In this document: positions 12,761 through 23,741 of the stretch, one piece after another
Layout: the number at the start of each line of letters is the position of its first letter
Position numbering within the stretch: position 1 is the first letter of the stretch
NCBI RefSeq assembly: GCF_003073045.1
Contig: NC_037594.1
Span: 22,822,927 to 22,886,926, forward strand
Origin: Pomacea canaliculata
Taxonomy: Eukaryota; Mollusca; Gastropoda; Architaenioglossa; Ampullariidae
DNA: 64,000 nucleotides
Reading direction: 5' to 3'
The notes under the pieces: model-generated
Database searches by the model: none
What the model was told of the DNA's origin: nothing
Seen by the model: only the letters and a program-made list of their open reading frames with translations
Program-made: the position numbers and the translations under genes

Positions 12761-14999
12761 TATCACGTTTAAAAACTATTTATAACTATACAGAAGAACG
12801 TTTTGCGAGTTCTGTAAATAAAGAACAGTACATCCAGCCCCGAATAGAACCTCACGCAGCTCTGTCCAGAGACGAGCATCAGTCAGATGATGCATGTAGA
12901 GAGGGCCGCTCACCTTCGTCTCGTCGTTGTCCTCTTAGAACACATTTCATCACCTATCTGTCATCGCCCATACGATGGCTAAAGAACGCCATCTCGCTCC
13001 AATGACAAGCATGGCCCAGCATCCCTGTCCTGCTGTCCGCCTCTAATGGTCGCTCCAACTGGTCCCGCAGCGGTCCTGGCAGCCTGTCCTTCCTCGCGGC
13101 TGGAGGTTTGCTTAATAATCAGCTTCGCGGTCCGAACGGCAAAGTGAGAGGGTTTGGAGAGTGCATGTGGTGTTGTCTATCAGATGAAGGCGTCAAAGGA
13201 TGTGTCGGCTGTTTACTGATTGCGTTGCGCTCATCCCTGACGTCAGGCACCGCCCTTTGAACGAGGGGCGGCGAGTGGACAGATTGCATTCGCGTGGCCA
13301 GGACGCCGGGTGGCTGGAATCCCTCGTCCAGCCTCGGGCAGTCTTATGTCATCCTTGCTGTCACGACGCTGTGCTGTCGCCTTTCTTGCTGGGAGAAACC
13401 TTTTGCTGTTGATGAATGAAACTGTAAATGTTCTAGACAGGTGCTGGTCAACAGCGCTGGTTCGCTTGCGCGCGCGCGCTTGTGTGTGTGTGTGTTCCGA
13501 CTTGTCGGAAGATTTATTTACTATAAATTAGTAACACATGAGTTTTACTGAATTTCACTGAATGTGCGAAGTCATTGATAATAGAAGCATCATTCCGTGT
13601 CAAAATTTCAAGAGAATGATTTTTTGGGGATAAAGTCTACACTTACCTCTTTATTTTTGACAGCAGAATTACCCATAAGGTCTAGGACAAACATTTCCTC
13701 CTTCTTCAGCTGGGCTTCTGTTAAAATTAAGTTCATCTAGGAATTTTAACGGATTTTGTAAATTAATCATCAACAAAACCTGGGATGAGAGGGGAAAATG
13801 TTCTAACGAAGAGAAGAATTTTCTTACGTACATCCTGGGGTAAAAAGGAAATAAGAGTATGGTCGACAGTCGATCAACGGCGGGCGGGACAAGCGTCTCC
13901 AGCCACAGGTCATTGTGGTCACGAGATTTGTAGTCACCAAGGGCCGGTTGCACAACACATTTCTAATTTTAAACACTTTTAGGCATTGAATCTGTTTAGA
14001 TAATCAGCTTTATAGATAGACATTTCACAACATAATTTAGAACATTCAAAACTTAAATTGTTTTAAATAAGACAAAACTATTTACTGTCAGACTTTCATT
14101 TCCCTCAGCACAGTTTTCGTTTGCGATGGGCTAAAACGTTTATAGTCGCGGACTATAGTCTGTAGTCATTGTAGACAACTGTAGTCCCGGGGTCTGACCG
14201 GTGCCTAGAGGTGGGCGGGGGTGGGATGTCGGAAGGCGCGAAGTTGGCGGGTTTCCGTAAAGTTCAGTAATCACTGAAGCAGTGGTTCTCCCGTCAGTAT
14301 GGCGAGGCGCACAACGCAGTTAATCAGAAACTAAAATTGAAGCCCTGCACGATGACGGATACCCTGTTCCCTACCTCCCCGTCTCCCCCCCCCCACACAC
14401 ACATCTCCGATCCCCCTTATTCAAACATGAGAATGGAGGTGGAGACCACTTGCACAAATACTTGGCCGGTCCTCCCCTCCCCCAACCCCTTACACACACC
14501 CCTAGACAAGATAGCGGTCTCGTGCTGGGTACGGGTGCTCCCCTATACCTCTCGCTTTCCCAGCCCACCCGGGTACTCGCCAACAAGGGCGCGCGCCGTG
14601 CCAGCGTTACGTGCAGACAACAGAAAACGTCATCACTTCTTGCTGGTGAGTCAACGGTGGCACGCGCACCTATTGTGGACGTCACAGCCCTGCCCCGACA
14701 CTCGCCATGGCCTCAAGTAAGGCTCTTCTCGGCGTCTGGTTTGGCTGTAAACGATGCCCCCCAACTCGGAAGAAACAGCCCGTATTTTTGGAGTGGTCGC
14801 TCTTCTTGGTCGCAGAAGATTGTTTTTGGTCTCCTTTTCTTCCTTTTTTTTACTATCCAGGTTTTTTTTTTTTTTTTTTTTTGGTGATGTCGTCTTCTTG
14901 ATAATTATGATTATTATTAGAAGTAGACCAGTTAGGGAATGTGTCCGTCGTACAGTGACTTTTCCTGGAGGGTATGTCGTCAGTTATATGTACAGTATA
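12761..14999. other. Intergenic, no supported gene
   Basis: Mixed-composition sequence with GT/CG microsatellites (13470-13495), C-rich and T-rich runs (14380-14400, 14861-14881) and several short overlapping ORFs without recognisable domains. No repeat family was identified with confidence. Confidence 0.4.
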
Positions 15000-15245
15000 T
15001 ACTCGTCGGTGGTTACAACGGAGGCGTGAGTCAGTTGCCTTGACATAAGAAAGTAAAAAATGAGTAGAAAAGATCACTGCTGTGTTATAAACTGTCACAA
15101 TGGTAAATTAAAAAAAGGTAGAATAAAAGTTAGTATTATCTCCTTCTCGATGGTAAATGCCTAAAAACTCGAAAGACGAAAATTGTGGTTGGACCTCTAC
15201 GAAAGAAAAAGAACTTTGTGCTGATGCTGATAATAAAGTGAGAAC
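15000..15245 (+). pseudogene. Decayed THAP-domain repeat, copy 2
   Basis: This copy is similar to 12430-12640: a shared GTCGGTGGTTA start, a shared CACTGCTG/TGTTAT block, and AAATGCCTAAAAACTCGAAAG versus AAATGTCTACAAACTCGAGAG. In frame it reads HCCVINCHNGKLKKGR, then KLERRKLWLDLYERKR. That is the N-terminal C-x4-C and the conserved tryptophan of a THAP domain. An internal stop and missing C-terminal cysteine/histidine mark it as broken. Confidence 0.55.
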
Positions 15246-16690
15246 CATGCGACTGAGATTTCGTATCAGGATTTTCAAATAAGCATCACGGTAACGAGCA
15301 CTTATAAAACGTGTGAATTCGAACATATTTATATGAGGTTTAGACAAAAATGACATAAAAGATGAGCGTTGCAGCATCAGGCATTGATTCCGAAATAGCA
15401 GTTAGGGAAGAAAACCCTATAGGAGTGAAATATAGCATTGTTGCCAGATATACATTAATATCCTCAAAGTTGCTGCACAATAAATATTTTTATGACAGGA
15501 ACAATCCTTTCAGAGGCAGAAAAAGGTGCAGAGTGATGTTTATATGTGATATGAAAACGACTTCTTCTGTCAAGCCGCTCCGCCCCCTCCTGTCCAGTTC
15601 CCCTCGGGAAGGAAGGGTTGACGACAGTAGAGACGATAAATCTTTTTCTCTGCCAGCACATGTGAAGGTGGAAGAGCCAGACATAGAAAGACTGTGCAGG
15701 ACTCTTTCACGCATTAAATCCCTCTTCACTTTCATCGTTGACTTTTTTTTCTTCTACCCATGACCCCTAACATTATTACTTTGGCAAGAGCAGGCAAGCG
15801 AGTTTGCTAGATTTTTCTATGATTGAAGTCACTCTGTATTCATGATAATGAACCTGAAATGGTGTAAACACGTTCACAGTGAACAAATCTTATAAGCTTA
15901 CCCATGCACGTCCACTCGCCCCGTTTCCGGTTTACGCACGGTACTAAGAAAACTGATCAAAATTGTTGATTGGATGCTGCCATGGGACACTCATCTGATC
16001 GAAAGACCCTCAGCTGAAGAAGAGGTACATGCATCGTTTGATAAATTGTGGATAATTAATGTAGATGAGGAGCCGATGGACATACAACCACAGGAGTGTA
16101 GTTCCGGGCTGCCGATGGTGTCATCGCTGTATTGATGCTGAGACAATCCGAAGAAACATCTCAGATGTTGATATCAAGCACTGATGGATAAAGGAAGTGC
16201 AATACCCGTATGTGGTGTTTAATGGCGAGGACAGAAAGGTCTTATACAGGAGATGTAATGCTTCCTTTACTTTACATTAATAACGGCTGAAGAGGCTTTC
16301 TATCCCCCTCCCTCATTTCCCTCCCACTCTCTTATAATCTGTCTGGACACAGACTACACATAAAACCTGGAGCAAGATTATTTCAAGAAAATCAAGGTAT
16401 TTTTTTTTTTTTTTTGGTAATGGAATAAAATGTACAAAACATGTGGCTGGAAGCGGTTGATGAACAGTGATTGGAACAGTCTGGGTGTCTAATGTTGGAA
16501 GAGAGGAAATTTTGCTGTTTGATCAACAAACCGGAAAAAATACGTCCGCATAAATTGTTTAATTGCTAAACAAATGCAGAATTGTTAGAACACAATTAGT
16601 CGGCTCACAGTACTGTAATTATACTAGTAATGTATCTTAATGAACCGCATGCAAAGGATAGCGTGATCAATGTTTTTCGTTTTGTGGATT
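15246..16690. other. Intergenic, no supported gene
   Basis: Nothing coding was recognised. The ORF at 15362-15763 (133 codons) has no domain signature and ends in a poly-T region, so it was not accepted as a gene. The sequence may include further decayed parts of the THAP-bearing element, but homology could not be shown by eye. Confidence 0.35.
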
Positions 16691-17300
16691 GTCACAGACC
16701 AGACCGTGCCTCCTTATTTTTTTCCATGATCCCGCCTGAGTTTGGTGGAAGGAAGTGGAGGGGGGAGGGGGGAGCTGGGTGGCGTAGCCAGCCCTGTGTG
16801 TTGCTCCTCTGCCATGTGACAGTCAACTGCGTAATTGAGGGACGGATGTAGAAATCGTGAGCACCACGTGAACGGACCTCACGTGCGGCTCGAGGAATGC
16901 AGACACCTAGTGTAGTGGACTGGGGGTGAGGATGTAAGCCGGACGGTAGGAGCAGTTGAGAGAGAGCCATCCAGAAATCGAGAGGCTGTCACGGATCAGT
17001 CCGTGCCTCCTTTGATTTTTTGGCAACTGAACCTGAGCTTGGTGAAAGGAATTAGAGGGGGGAGTGGGGTGGCGTGTGTGTGTTGCCCCTCTGCCATCTC
17101 AACTGCGTAATTAGTTGACGGATGAAGAGGTCGTGAACCCCACGTGAGTTTCGGACCTCACGTGCGGCTGGAGGAATGCGACACATGGTCTAGTGGACTG
17201 GGGGTGAAGATTTAAGCGAGTTGAGAGAGAGCGAGTAACGAAGAGAGGAAGTATCGAGCAGCGAGTGGACAGAGAGAGCCATCCAGCGATCGAGAGGCTG
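16691..17300. repeat. Direct tandem duplication, unit about 300 bp
   Basis: Two adjacent imperfect copies are seen: 16691-16987 begins GTCACAGACCAGACCGTGCC, and 16988-17300 begins GTCACGGATCAGTCCGTGCC. Both contain GTGCCTCCTT, a G-rich run, CTCTGCCAT, ACTGCGTAATT, a pair of CACGTG-like boxes around CGGACCTCACGTGCGGCT, AGTGGACTGGGGGTGA, and end in ATCGAGAGGCTG. The second copy has a roughly 20-base expansion. It could lie inside a longer repeat such as a retrotransposon LTR, but no coding part was found. Confidence 0.8.
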
Positions 17301-18942
17301 ATTGATACAGAGGCGGCTGTTAATTGTGGTATTGTAGATTGGAGGGGATTTATGATAGACTCGCTGTTGCTGTTGCTGTTGCTGCTGTTGGGGTTAACAG
17401 CCGACTCAAGTTTCCTGAAGGTTGTACGCCGATTCTGCTGAGAGGAGCAGTGGACATCGCCGAGCAGACGAGAGGTTCCTGTAGAAAGAACAACCCGAGC
17501 CGGCGATAAGGCGGAGGACATCCTCATCAAAGCCTCGGAGAGTGTTGAGCAAGTGGGCTTCACTCTCGTACCTGACAACGACGACGACACACCGACCGTG
17601 TGGAGGGCCGTCGCTGTCGTCTTTAAATTCGTGCAGTGTCGAGGACACTGACGATTGTCCGCTGATGCCGACAACGCAAAGTAAGACTTTTGCCTTTTGA
17701 GTTTACCTGTAGAGAGGGGGAAGGTCGTACCCCCATTGTTACTCTCCACCGTCAACGTTAGAGGGAGAGTAAGACGGTTTACACGGACTGTGTGTATGTG
17801 TGTGATGAACATTCATGAGCACACGGACAGTGCTGGTGGCTAGAAAAGTGCTCGGAGAGAAGTATCGCTAGGAGTGTGTTGAAACGGACATGTGTATGTT
17901 GTCTTGGTGAAAATTCAGAGAACGATTGTAGACCAGCCTGCGCGCGGTCGTAGTTTCTGTGTTGAATAATAAATGGCGTGTGCCTTATGATTTGGAATGG
18001 ACAGGAGTGGTAACTTGTTGCGGTATGGTTTAAATTGATTTGCTTGAAAGTCTTGTATTACAATTTATGTTTTTTAGAATTTTTTTGGTGTATAAATAAC
18101 AGGACGTATCAACCTGAAGTGATCTCGGGTTTTGTTTCGTAAAGAATGCGAAAGTCCGACTGCCGGTCGTGACGTGGATAAATTAAAAAAATAATATGAA
18201 GGTCGGCATCATCATCATCATCATTATCATCCCCCCCTCCATCCTCCTCCTCATCATCGTCGTCGTCGTCAATGGTTGTAGTATAGTAAAGCCGAGATGT
18301 AGAAAGGGACAGTTGTGTCGAGGGATGAAGATGACAATTGCAACACTTCAGGAAACTGCGCTTGTCCCTGGGTCAGACTTGAGCCGTCACCACGGAAAAC
18401 ATTTTAGTCGCAGCGAGAAGACAATGATCTGTGTGGAGGGACTGGGCCAGTATGGCAACAAGGCTAATTGGCGTCTTCTGCGCTCTCGCCTTTTCTCGCG
18501 CCTTGTCGCGCTGCAGGCGCCCACGTGCACGTGACGAAGATGCGCACGCGCAGGCCGAGGTCTTGCTAGGGTTTCGACAACGAACCCTCCAGCTGGAGGG
18601 GTGCAGGGGGCTAGAGGAGATGTGTGCGCTGGAGGCACAACGATTGATGGGCCATCTACACTATTACACGTGACAACCGCTCCCTCTATCCTACACACAC
18701 GCGAGCACAAACAAACAAACACTAATCGTGCCATGAGTTTAATAAATGTAATCCTAATGAAAAAGACTTTATTTCTATTTCACAAATGCAATATTTTTAT
18801 ATAACGTCGGAGAGATTGAATATTAACGCTGTAAAAGCTTGACTGTACACAGGGATTTTTATCTTTGGGGAAGGTTTTCTTTTCTGGGCCCAAAATGCAA
18901 AAATTTTAATTAATTTGTTTTCAAGGTCTTGATTTTAAAGTA
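17301..18942. other. Intergenic with simple repeats
   Basis: This region contains (TGCTGT)n near 17365 and ATC/CCT/CGT triplet runs at 18205-18270. A long minus-strand ORF (17111-17812) extends across the tandem duplication, but its Ser/Thr-rich translation looks like a chance frame. An AATAAA is present near 17968. No gene is supported. Confidence 0.35.
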
Positions 18943-19334
18943 CAGTGATACCTCGGTTCTCGAACGCCTTGAATCGTATTCGGAAAATTTTGTCTTGGAA
19001 TTCGAACAAATATTTGGAACTCGAACATTCCTTGAGCCGAATGGCGTTCATTGGCCCATTCATTCACTCCTGCCATAAAGTTTGGTACAGGTACAGTAAA
19101 TGAAACACAATTTACTGTACTGTACAGTACATTTTTGTTTTTTTTTTTTTTGTTTTTGTTTTAATAAATACACTTTTATTTCTTATTTCTTGTTGAGACT
19201 CATGTTTTCTCCATATTATATACAAATTATAAATAGGCATTTTCTGGGCTTGGAACGAATTAATCCAGTTTCCTTGGGTTTCAGGTTCTCGAACAATTTG
19301 GTTCTCGACCGTTCCCGGAACGAATTAATCACTG
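18943..19334. mobile_element. MITE of the mariner/pogo type with TA target duplication
   Basis: The element begins CAGTGATACCTCGGTTCTCG and ends GGAACGAATTAATCACTG, so both termini start with CAGTGAT. A TA dinucleotide flanks each side (18941-18942 and 19335-19336). Subterminal motifs repeat inside, namely TTCTCGAAC and GGAACGAATTAATC (19253 and 19318). The length is 392 bp and there is no transposase frame. CAGT-start, TA duplication and CCTCGGTT-like termini are typical of Tc1/mariner/pogo derivatives. Confidence 0.75.
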
Positions 19335-19336
19335 TA

Positions 19337-19355
19337 TCAATAAATAATGTCAGAA

Positions 19356-19386
<31 letters not shown>

Positions 19387-20860
19387 TTCAAATTATATAA
19401 CTCGAAAGAAGAAACCTTTACAAAGTTAAGTCGAGCTTCGACAGCCTTTGTTTTTTGCTTTTTGCTTTGTTTTGTGTTGTTTCTATCTAAGAAGTTTCGT
19501 GAGCGAGACATAAAAACAAGGAGAATTATCGGGACGAGAAACAGCAGGGCGGTGCGGCGGTAGGCAACCGCGACTGCTGCAACATCACCGCAAACGACGG
19601 CCTCCACGCGACACATCATTGCTATCACACCAAAACCGTAACAGCAATTTAAACTAAAAAAAAGACTCCAAAAAAAACACACTAAAAATCTTTTGTGGTC
19701 ACAAAGGATAGGAGAAGGGTTTCCTTGCCATTTTCTCGTCTTGTCCACCAGAAGACAGTTGGTGGTGATGATGGTGATGGTGGCGGTGTTGGGGGAGAAC
19801 TGGGAGGGCGAGTCGGCGCACACGGTAATTCTTGTAAAGCGTTAAAGGACAACGACGTGAAGAACGATGCAGAACACAGGGTTGTGCTCTCATGCACGCG
19901 CGCGACCAGGAGGGTGGCAGGGCGGGTCGCAAGAAGACCTTGGACAGGCGCGGCCAAGAGAAAGCTTCAATAATAAGCAAAAAAAAAAACCTCCGCCGCG
20001 AGAGGCACCGGCTGAAGGTGTCGCGTTCATCAGATAAGCAGTGCTTGGCGACAGTTAAGCCCTTAAAACGCTTCCAAACGACTCGGGCGATCGGCAGTCA
20101 CGCGCCTCTGTTTACCGCCGGCCACGCGCCGCAGTCGGGCGACCTGCACGCGCTCTGGACGCTCGCAAACGCGTGTACTACATCCGCTCGTCCCGCTCGG
20201 ATGCCGGTTTTTAATTTGGCGGGCGGAGTCCACAAAGTAAGACGAGAGAGAGAGAAAAAGAAAAGAAAAAAAAAGAGGAGGAGGATTCGAAAGGAGGACG
20301 AGGGTTGGGGAAGTAGTGGAAGAAGAAGGAGGGAGAGGGAGGGAGCGAGCAAAGATGGACGACAACAAACTTGCAAGCACAAGACGGCAACAAGAAGTTG
20401 AGGGGCGTCCTCACTGATAGAAACGCGACGATCGTCTGCTAGGCTGTCGTCTTGCGGGGCTTCATGCACGGCCTTCCATCACCGCGCGCGTGCCGCTTAT
20501 GCTAGCGCCGCTTCCACGCGCTCCTGTGGCTTCCGACGGCGCGAGGACCAGTCAACACGCATCTCTACTGCTTCAGCGCTCAATCCACCAGCACCAGCCT
20601 GAAATGAAGTTCTTGATGACGGATAATCTTACGTGGTCACTGCCAAGTACGCACGGGGCGAGCGTTGGAGAGCAAGGGAGGGAGGGCACAGCAGAAGACA
20701 GCACAGAGGAGGGAGAGAGAAAAAAAGAGAGGATGAAAGAATCCGTACAAGGTTTGAAGAAAGAGATTGTGCCGGTAGCGCCAGTACCGGTGGCTTGATT
20801 TAAAGTCGCGAGTTGGCTAGAATTTCCTCTTCATCATCTGGACTCCCTGCTGAGGTGGTG
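19337..20860. other. GC-rich region upstream of the glass promoter
   Basis: A GT microsatellite (19358-19374) and a CpG-rich stretch (19790-20650) are present, broken by a purine-rich run at 20240-20350. Many overlapping ORFs occur in both strands with no domain. By position, this CpG-rich DNA could be distal regulatory sequence of the downstream zinc-finger gene. Confidence 0.35.
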
Positions 20861-20948
20861 TATTTAAACTTTGGTGCGGCGCGAGGCAAAATGACATCCA
20901 GTCTTATGATCACGGGGACCGGCCGTCTAGTCGCTCGGACGGTTGCAG
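20861..20948 (+). promoter_or_regulatory. Candidate TATA box and non-coding first exon of glass
   Basis: TATTTAAA at 20861-20868 is followed about 30 bases later by a plausible start site. A strong donor (GTTGCAG then gtgagtgg) ends an exon at 20948. Joining it to the acceptor at 23741/23742 puts the short upstream ORF starting at 20891 into a frame that stops soon after, so it would be a 5' UTR with a small uORF. Only transcript data can confirm it. Confidence 0.35.
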
Positions 20949-23741
20949 GTGAGTGGTCAGTTTTGACATTGTCCTCTTTTTTTTTTTCTTTTAGAAAACT
21001 TATTTATCTCGACATTTTACATTGAAATATTTGTTATTTATATTTCATACTTTTGATGCAATTAGACAAATTTAAGCCATACCATTTTGACAAAGACCAA
21101 ATACTTCATCTCATTTTCTATAGAGAGACCGTGCATCGGCATAAGCGTTTTCACAAATACTTTCTTCTGTTTTTTTTTTTCTTTTTTTAGTATATGGGAT
21201 AGTTTTTTCCCTTTTCGTAAAACCAAATTCATTTTGAAGCCAGTTTCAATTTTTTTCTCGATTTGAAATAAACATCTTTTAATATATAGCCAAACGGTTA
21301 AAAGAAAATGCGAGCAAACAATTAACGTAGTTTGCCACGTGTACAAAAATATTTGTATATATTAACTTTTTTATGTATTTACTTGTATACGTATTATTTA
21401 TGTATATAAGTATATATGTATATACGTATTTAATTTAAACTTTAGATGTGATTTTACCCGTTATGTAAAGGGTAAGCTGTTAGATTGATTGACTCGTAAA
21501 ATGTTTAAAGTTTGTTCCTCAAGCTCAGAATATCAACTGTTATTTTTTGTGATTTACTTTGTGTACGTAGGTGTAAGAAGTGTTTGGGAGAAAGTATCAA
21601 ATATTAACAGTGAAAAGCACGAGGTCCTAACTATCCTGATTTTTTGAAACTCTCTATTGTTTCATATCCCTGAGACAGTTTACACCGGAAAAAATAAATA
21701 AACACAAAGCGTCTGTTAAAAAATGTTGGCTAAAAAATAATGTAGCGCATATTTCATTTTCCTGAAAAATTTAGCTGCTCGTATATCAACAATCTAGTGA
21801 TGCATTATATATATATATAATGAGACATTCCTGTAACATTCTTACAATACTAAATAGCATTTTCCTCCTCCTGGGAATTAGTAGCAATTATTCTAAAAAT
21901 GAAATATTTTTTTTTAAGAAAGAAAAGCTGAAAAATGTTATTTGAATAAAACTACAGTTTTACTCTTTTTTCACATTTAACAATCATCATTTTTCTCAAT
22001 TGTTAGTAAATAAATAAGAAATTAATTTCAAAATATTCAGCTGCTTCAAGGCCGTGAACTAGAGAAATAATGTAATATTAGGGCATTGGGTGGGACAGTC
22101 TTACCAACCCCACAGTATGTCAACTGCGGTTTCTGTCAGTCAGCTATACATTAACAGCAGCAAGTTGCAACTGTGCATCTTGTTTAGAAATGTTGGCTGC
22201 ATAATACAATAGTAAGTAACCTTTAAATAAATTAGTGTTTGAAAGTAAAATCATATAAGCAAAAATAAAAAAAGGATATATAACCAAACTGGAAAGGAAA
22301 TCCATTCATGGTTTCAGTGTTTCTGATTGTGAAGACAACCAATTTTCAAAATATATTTAAAAAAAAAATAAATTGGAGAATAGGAATCACATTTCTACAA
22401 CACTTCGTTAAGAATCCATGATTTGTAAGTTCTATGCAATACTTTTAGGAATTGCAAGTTGTAGGTGAGACTCTAAGACTTCCGAGCTGTGGGAAGCGAT
22501 CGCGCCGTCGTGCGATTCTCTCGTACCTGACAATTTTCGCGACTTTTGTCTGATTCCGTCATAGACCCCACATAAAACCTTTTTTTTATAATGCAACCCT
22601 TGTTTGGAACGAACAAAGTGCAACATCAGACGACAGGGGGACTCTCGAGGTGTCCAACCGAACCGATTCATGTCGAACTCTGTGTCAGACTTGATATCAA
22701 GCGAATTCCAACATTCTTTAGACCCAGTGCCAACCCGCCTTCTTGAGTGCCTGGACGTTTTGCTTCCTGCAATCACGAATATTGTTAATGTCAGTTTGTC
22801 AACAGGTCATTTCCCATCTTTATTTACAAATACCCTGGCGAGACTACTTCTACAAACGTCCAGGCTTGACGTCAACGTGTTAAACAACTGTCACCTAGTT
22901 TCCAGCTTATCTTTTCTCTTCAATGGTGACAGTAATTAGACACAACTCTGGTCTTGTTTAAAAGCGCATCACCTCACCCCTCAGACATTTGGATGTTTCC
23001 ACAGTACTGAAACAATTCTCATCGATGTAACCACCGACATAACATCTATTCTCGACAGTGATGATGTTTTTCTGCCTTTGCTCTGCTAAACCTGTCTCCT
23101 GCATCCAACAATCTATGATCCTTCAAGGGCAAAACACCATTTACGGAATTTCTGGATCCGTGTGGTTCAACTGTTCTAAAGAAACAAACGTAGAAACCTT
23201 CTTGAAAGCTCGCTCCTATGCGATTTGGATGAATTGCAGTTTTAGCTCCCACCTCATACATTCGGTGTTTCTCGGTATCTCTCGTCTGACCACGAAAAAT
23301 GTGCTGACAAGAACGAAAGTCCGGCTTAAACGGTTTTATCTTATTAAAAACAATTTTAGTTAAAATTGTTCGAAAATTATTTAAAATTAAACAGATTTTT
23401 TGTTTTAGTTTACAGATAAATAGGCAATTTTCAATTTTATTTTATATATAAAGGAATAAAAACCTAAAGAACAAGATATCATCTGAACAGCTCTTTGATC
23501 GGCAGCAGTGTGTCCACCAACTGGCGAGGCCTCTTTCCCTATTTATTTATTTTTAAATATACACATTGGTTTTTTTTCAAACATTATTTCTTGCCGTCTT
23601 GTATTCTCTGTGCTCCCCTTGACATGGCTGCCTCATTCTATTTCGCATTGCTGCTGCTGCTTTTCCTTCCGCAATCTTGTGATGTACGTTTGTCTGACAT
23701 CAGTATCCATTTCCTCAACCTCCCACCTTGCCCCCAAACAG
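20949..23741. other. Candidate first intron of glass
   Basis: AT-rich sequence between the candidate first exon donor and the acceptor cccaaacag at 23733-23741. It contains the decayed LINE at about 22540-23340. No other gene was seen. Confidence 0.4.
22540..23340 (+). mobile_element. Decayed L2/CR1-like LINE fragment (reverse transcriptase)
   Basis: Plus-strand frames carry the N-terminal part of an L2/CR1-type reverse transcriptase: LDPVPTRLLECLDVLLPAI, then VSLSTGHFPSLF, then LNNCHLVSSLSFL, and, after a stop, FGCFHSTETILIDVTTDITS with LDSDDVFLPLL. This matches the family order DPxPTxLLK, LxxGxFP, NYRPVSNLxFLSK and HSTETALLxVxND. Stops and frameshifts throughout show it is dead, and the YADD region is missing or unrecognisable. 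Confidence 0.8.

Noticed and set aside
14337-15098. Cluster of overlapping ORFs in C-rich and T-rich DNA
   Set aside because: They conflict with each other on both strands, contain homopolymers and match no family.
17111-17812. Long minus-strand ORF (233 codons)
   Set aside because: It runs through the tandem duplication and a CTG-type microsatellite, is Ser/Thr-rich without any domain, and has no splice or family support.
19350-20469. Multiple 90-170 codon ORFs on both strands
   Set aside because: They arise from GC-rich and purine-rich low-complexity DNA. Poly-Lys/Arg and poly-Ser/Leu translations are typical of chance frames.
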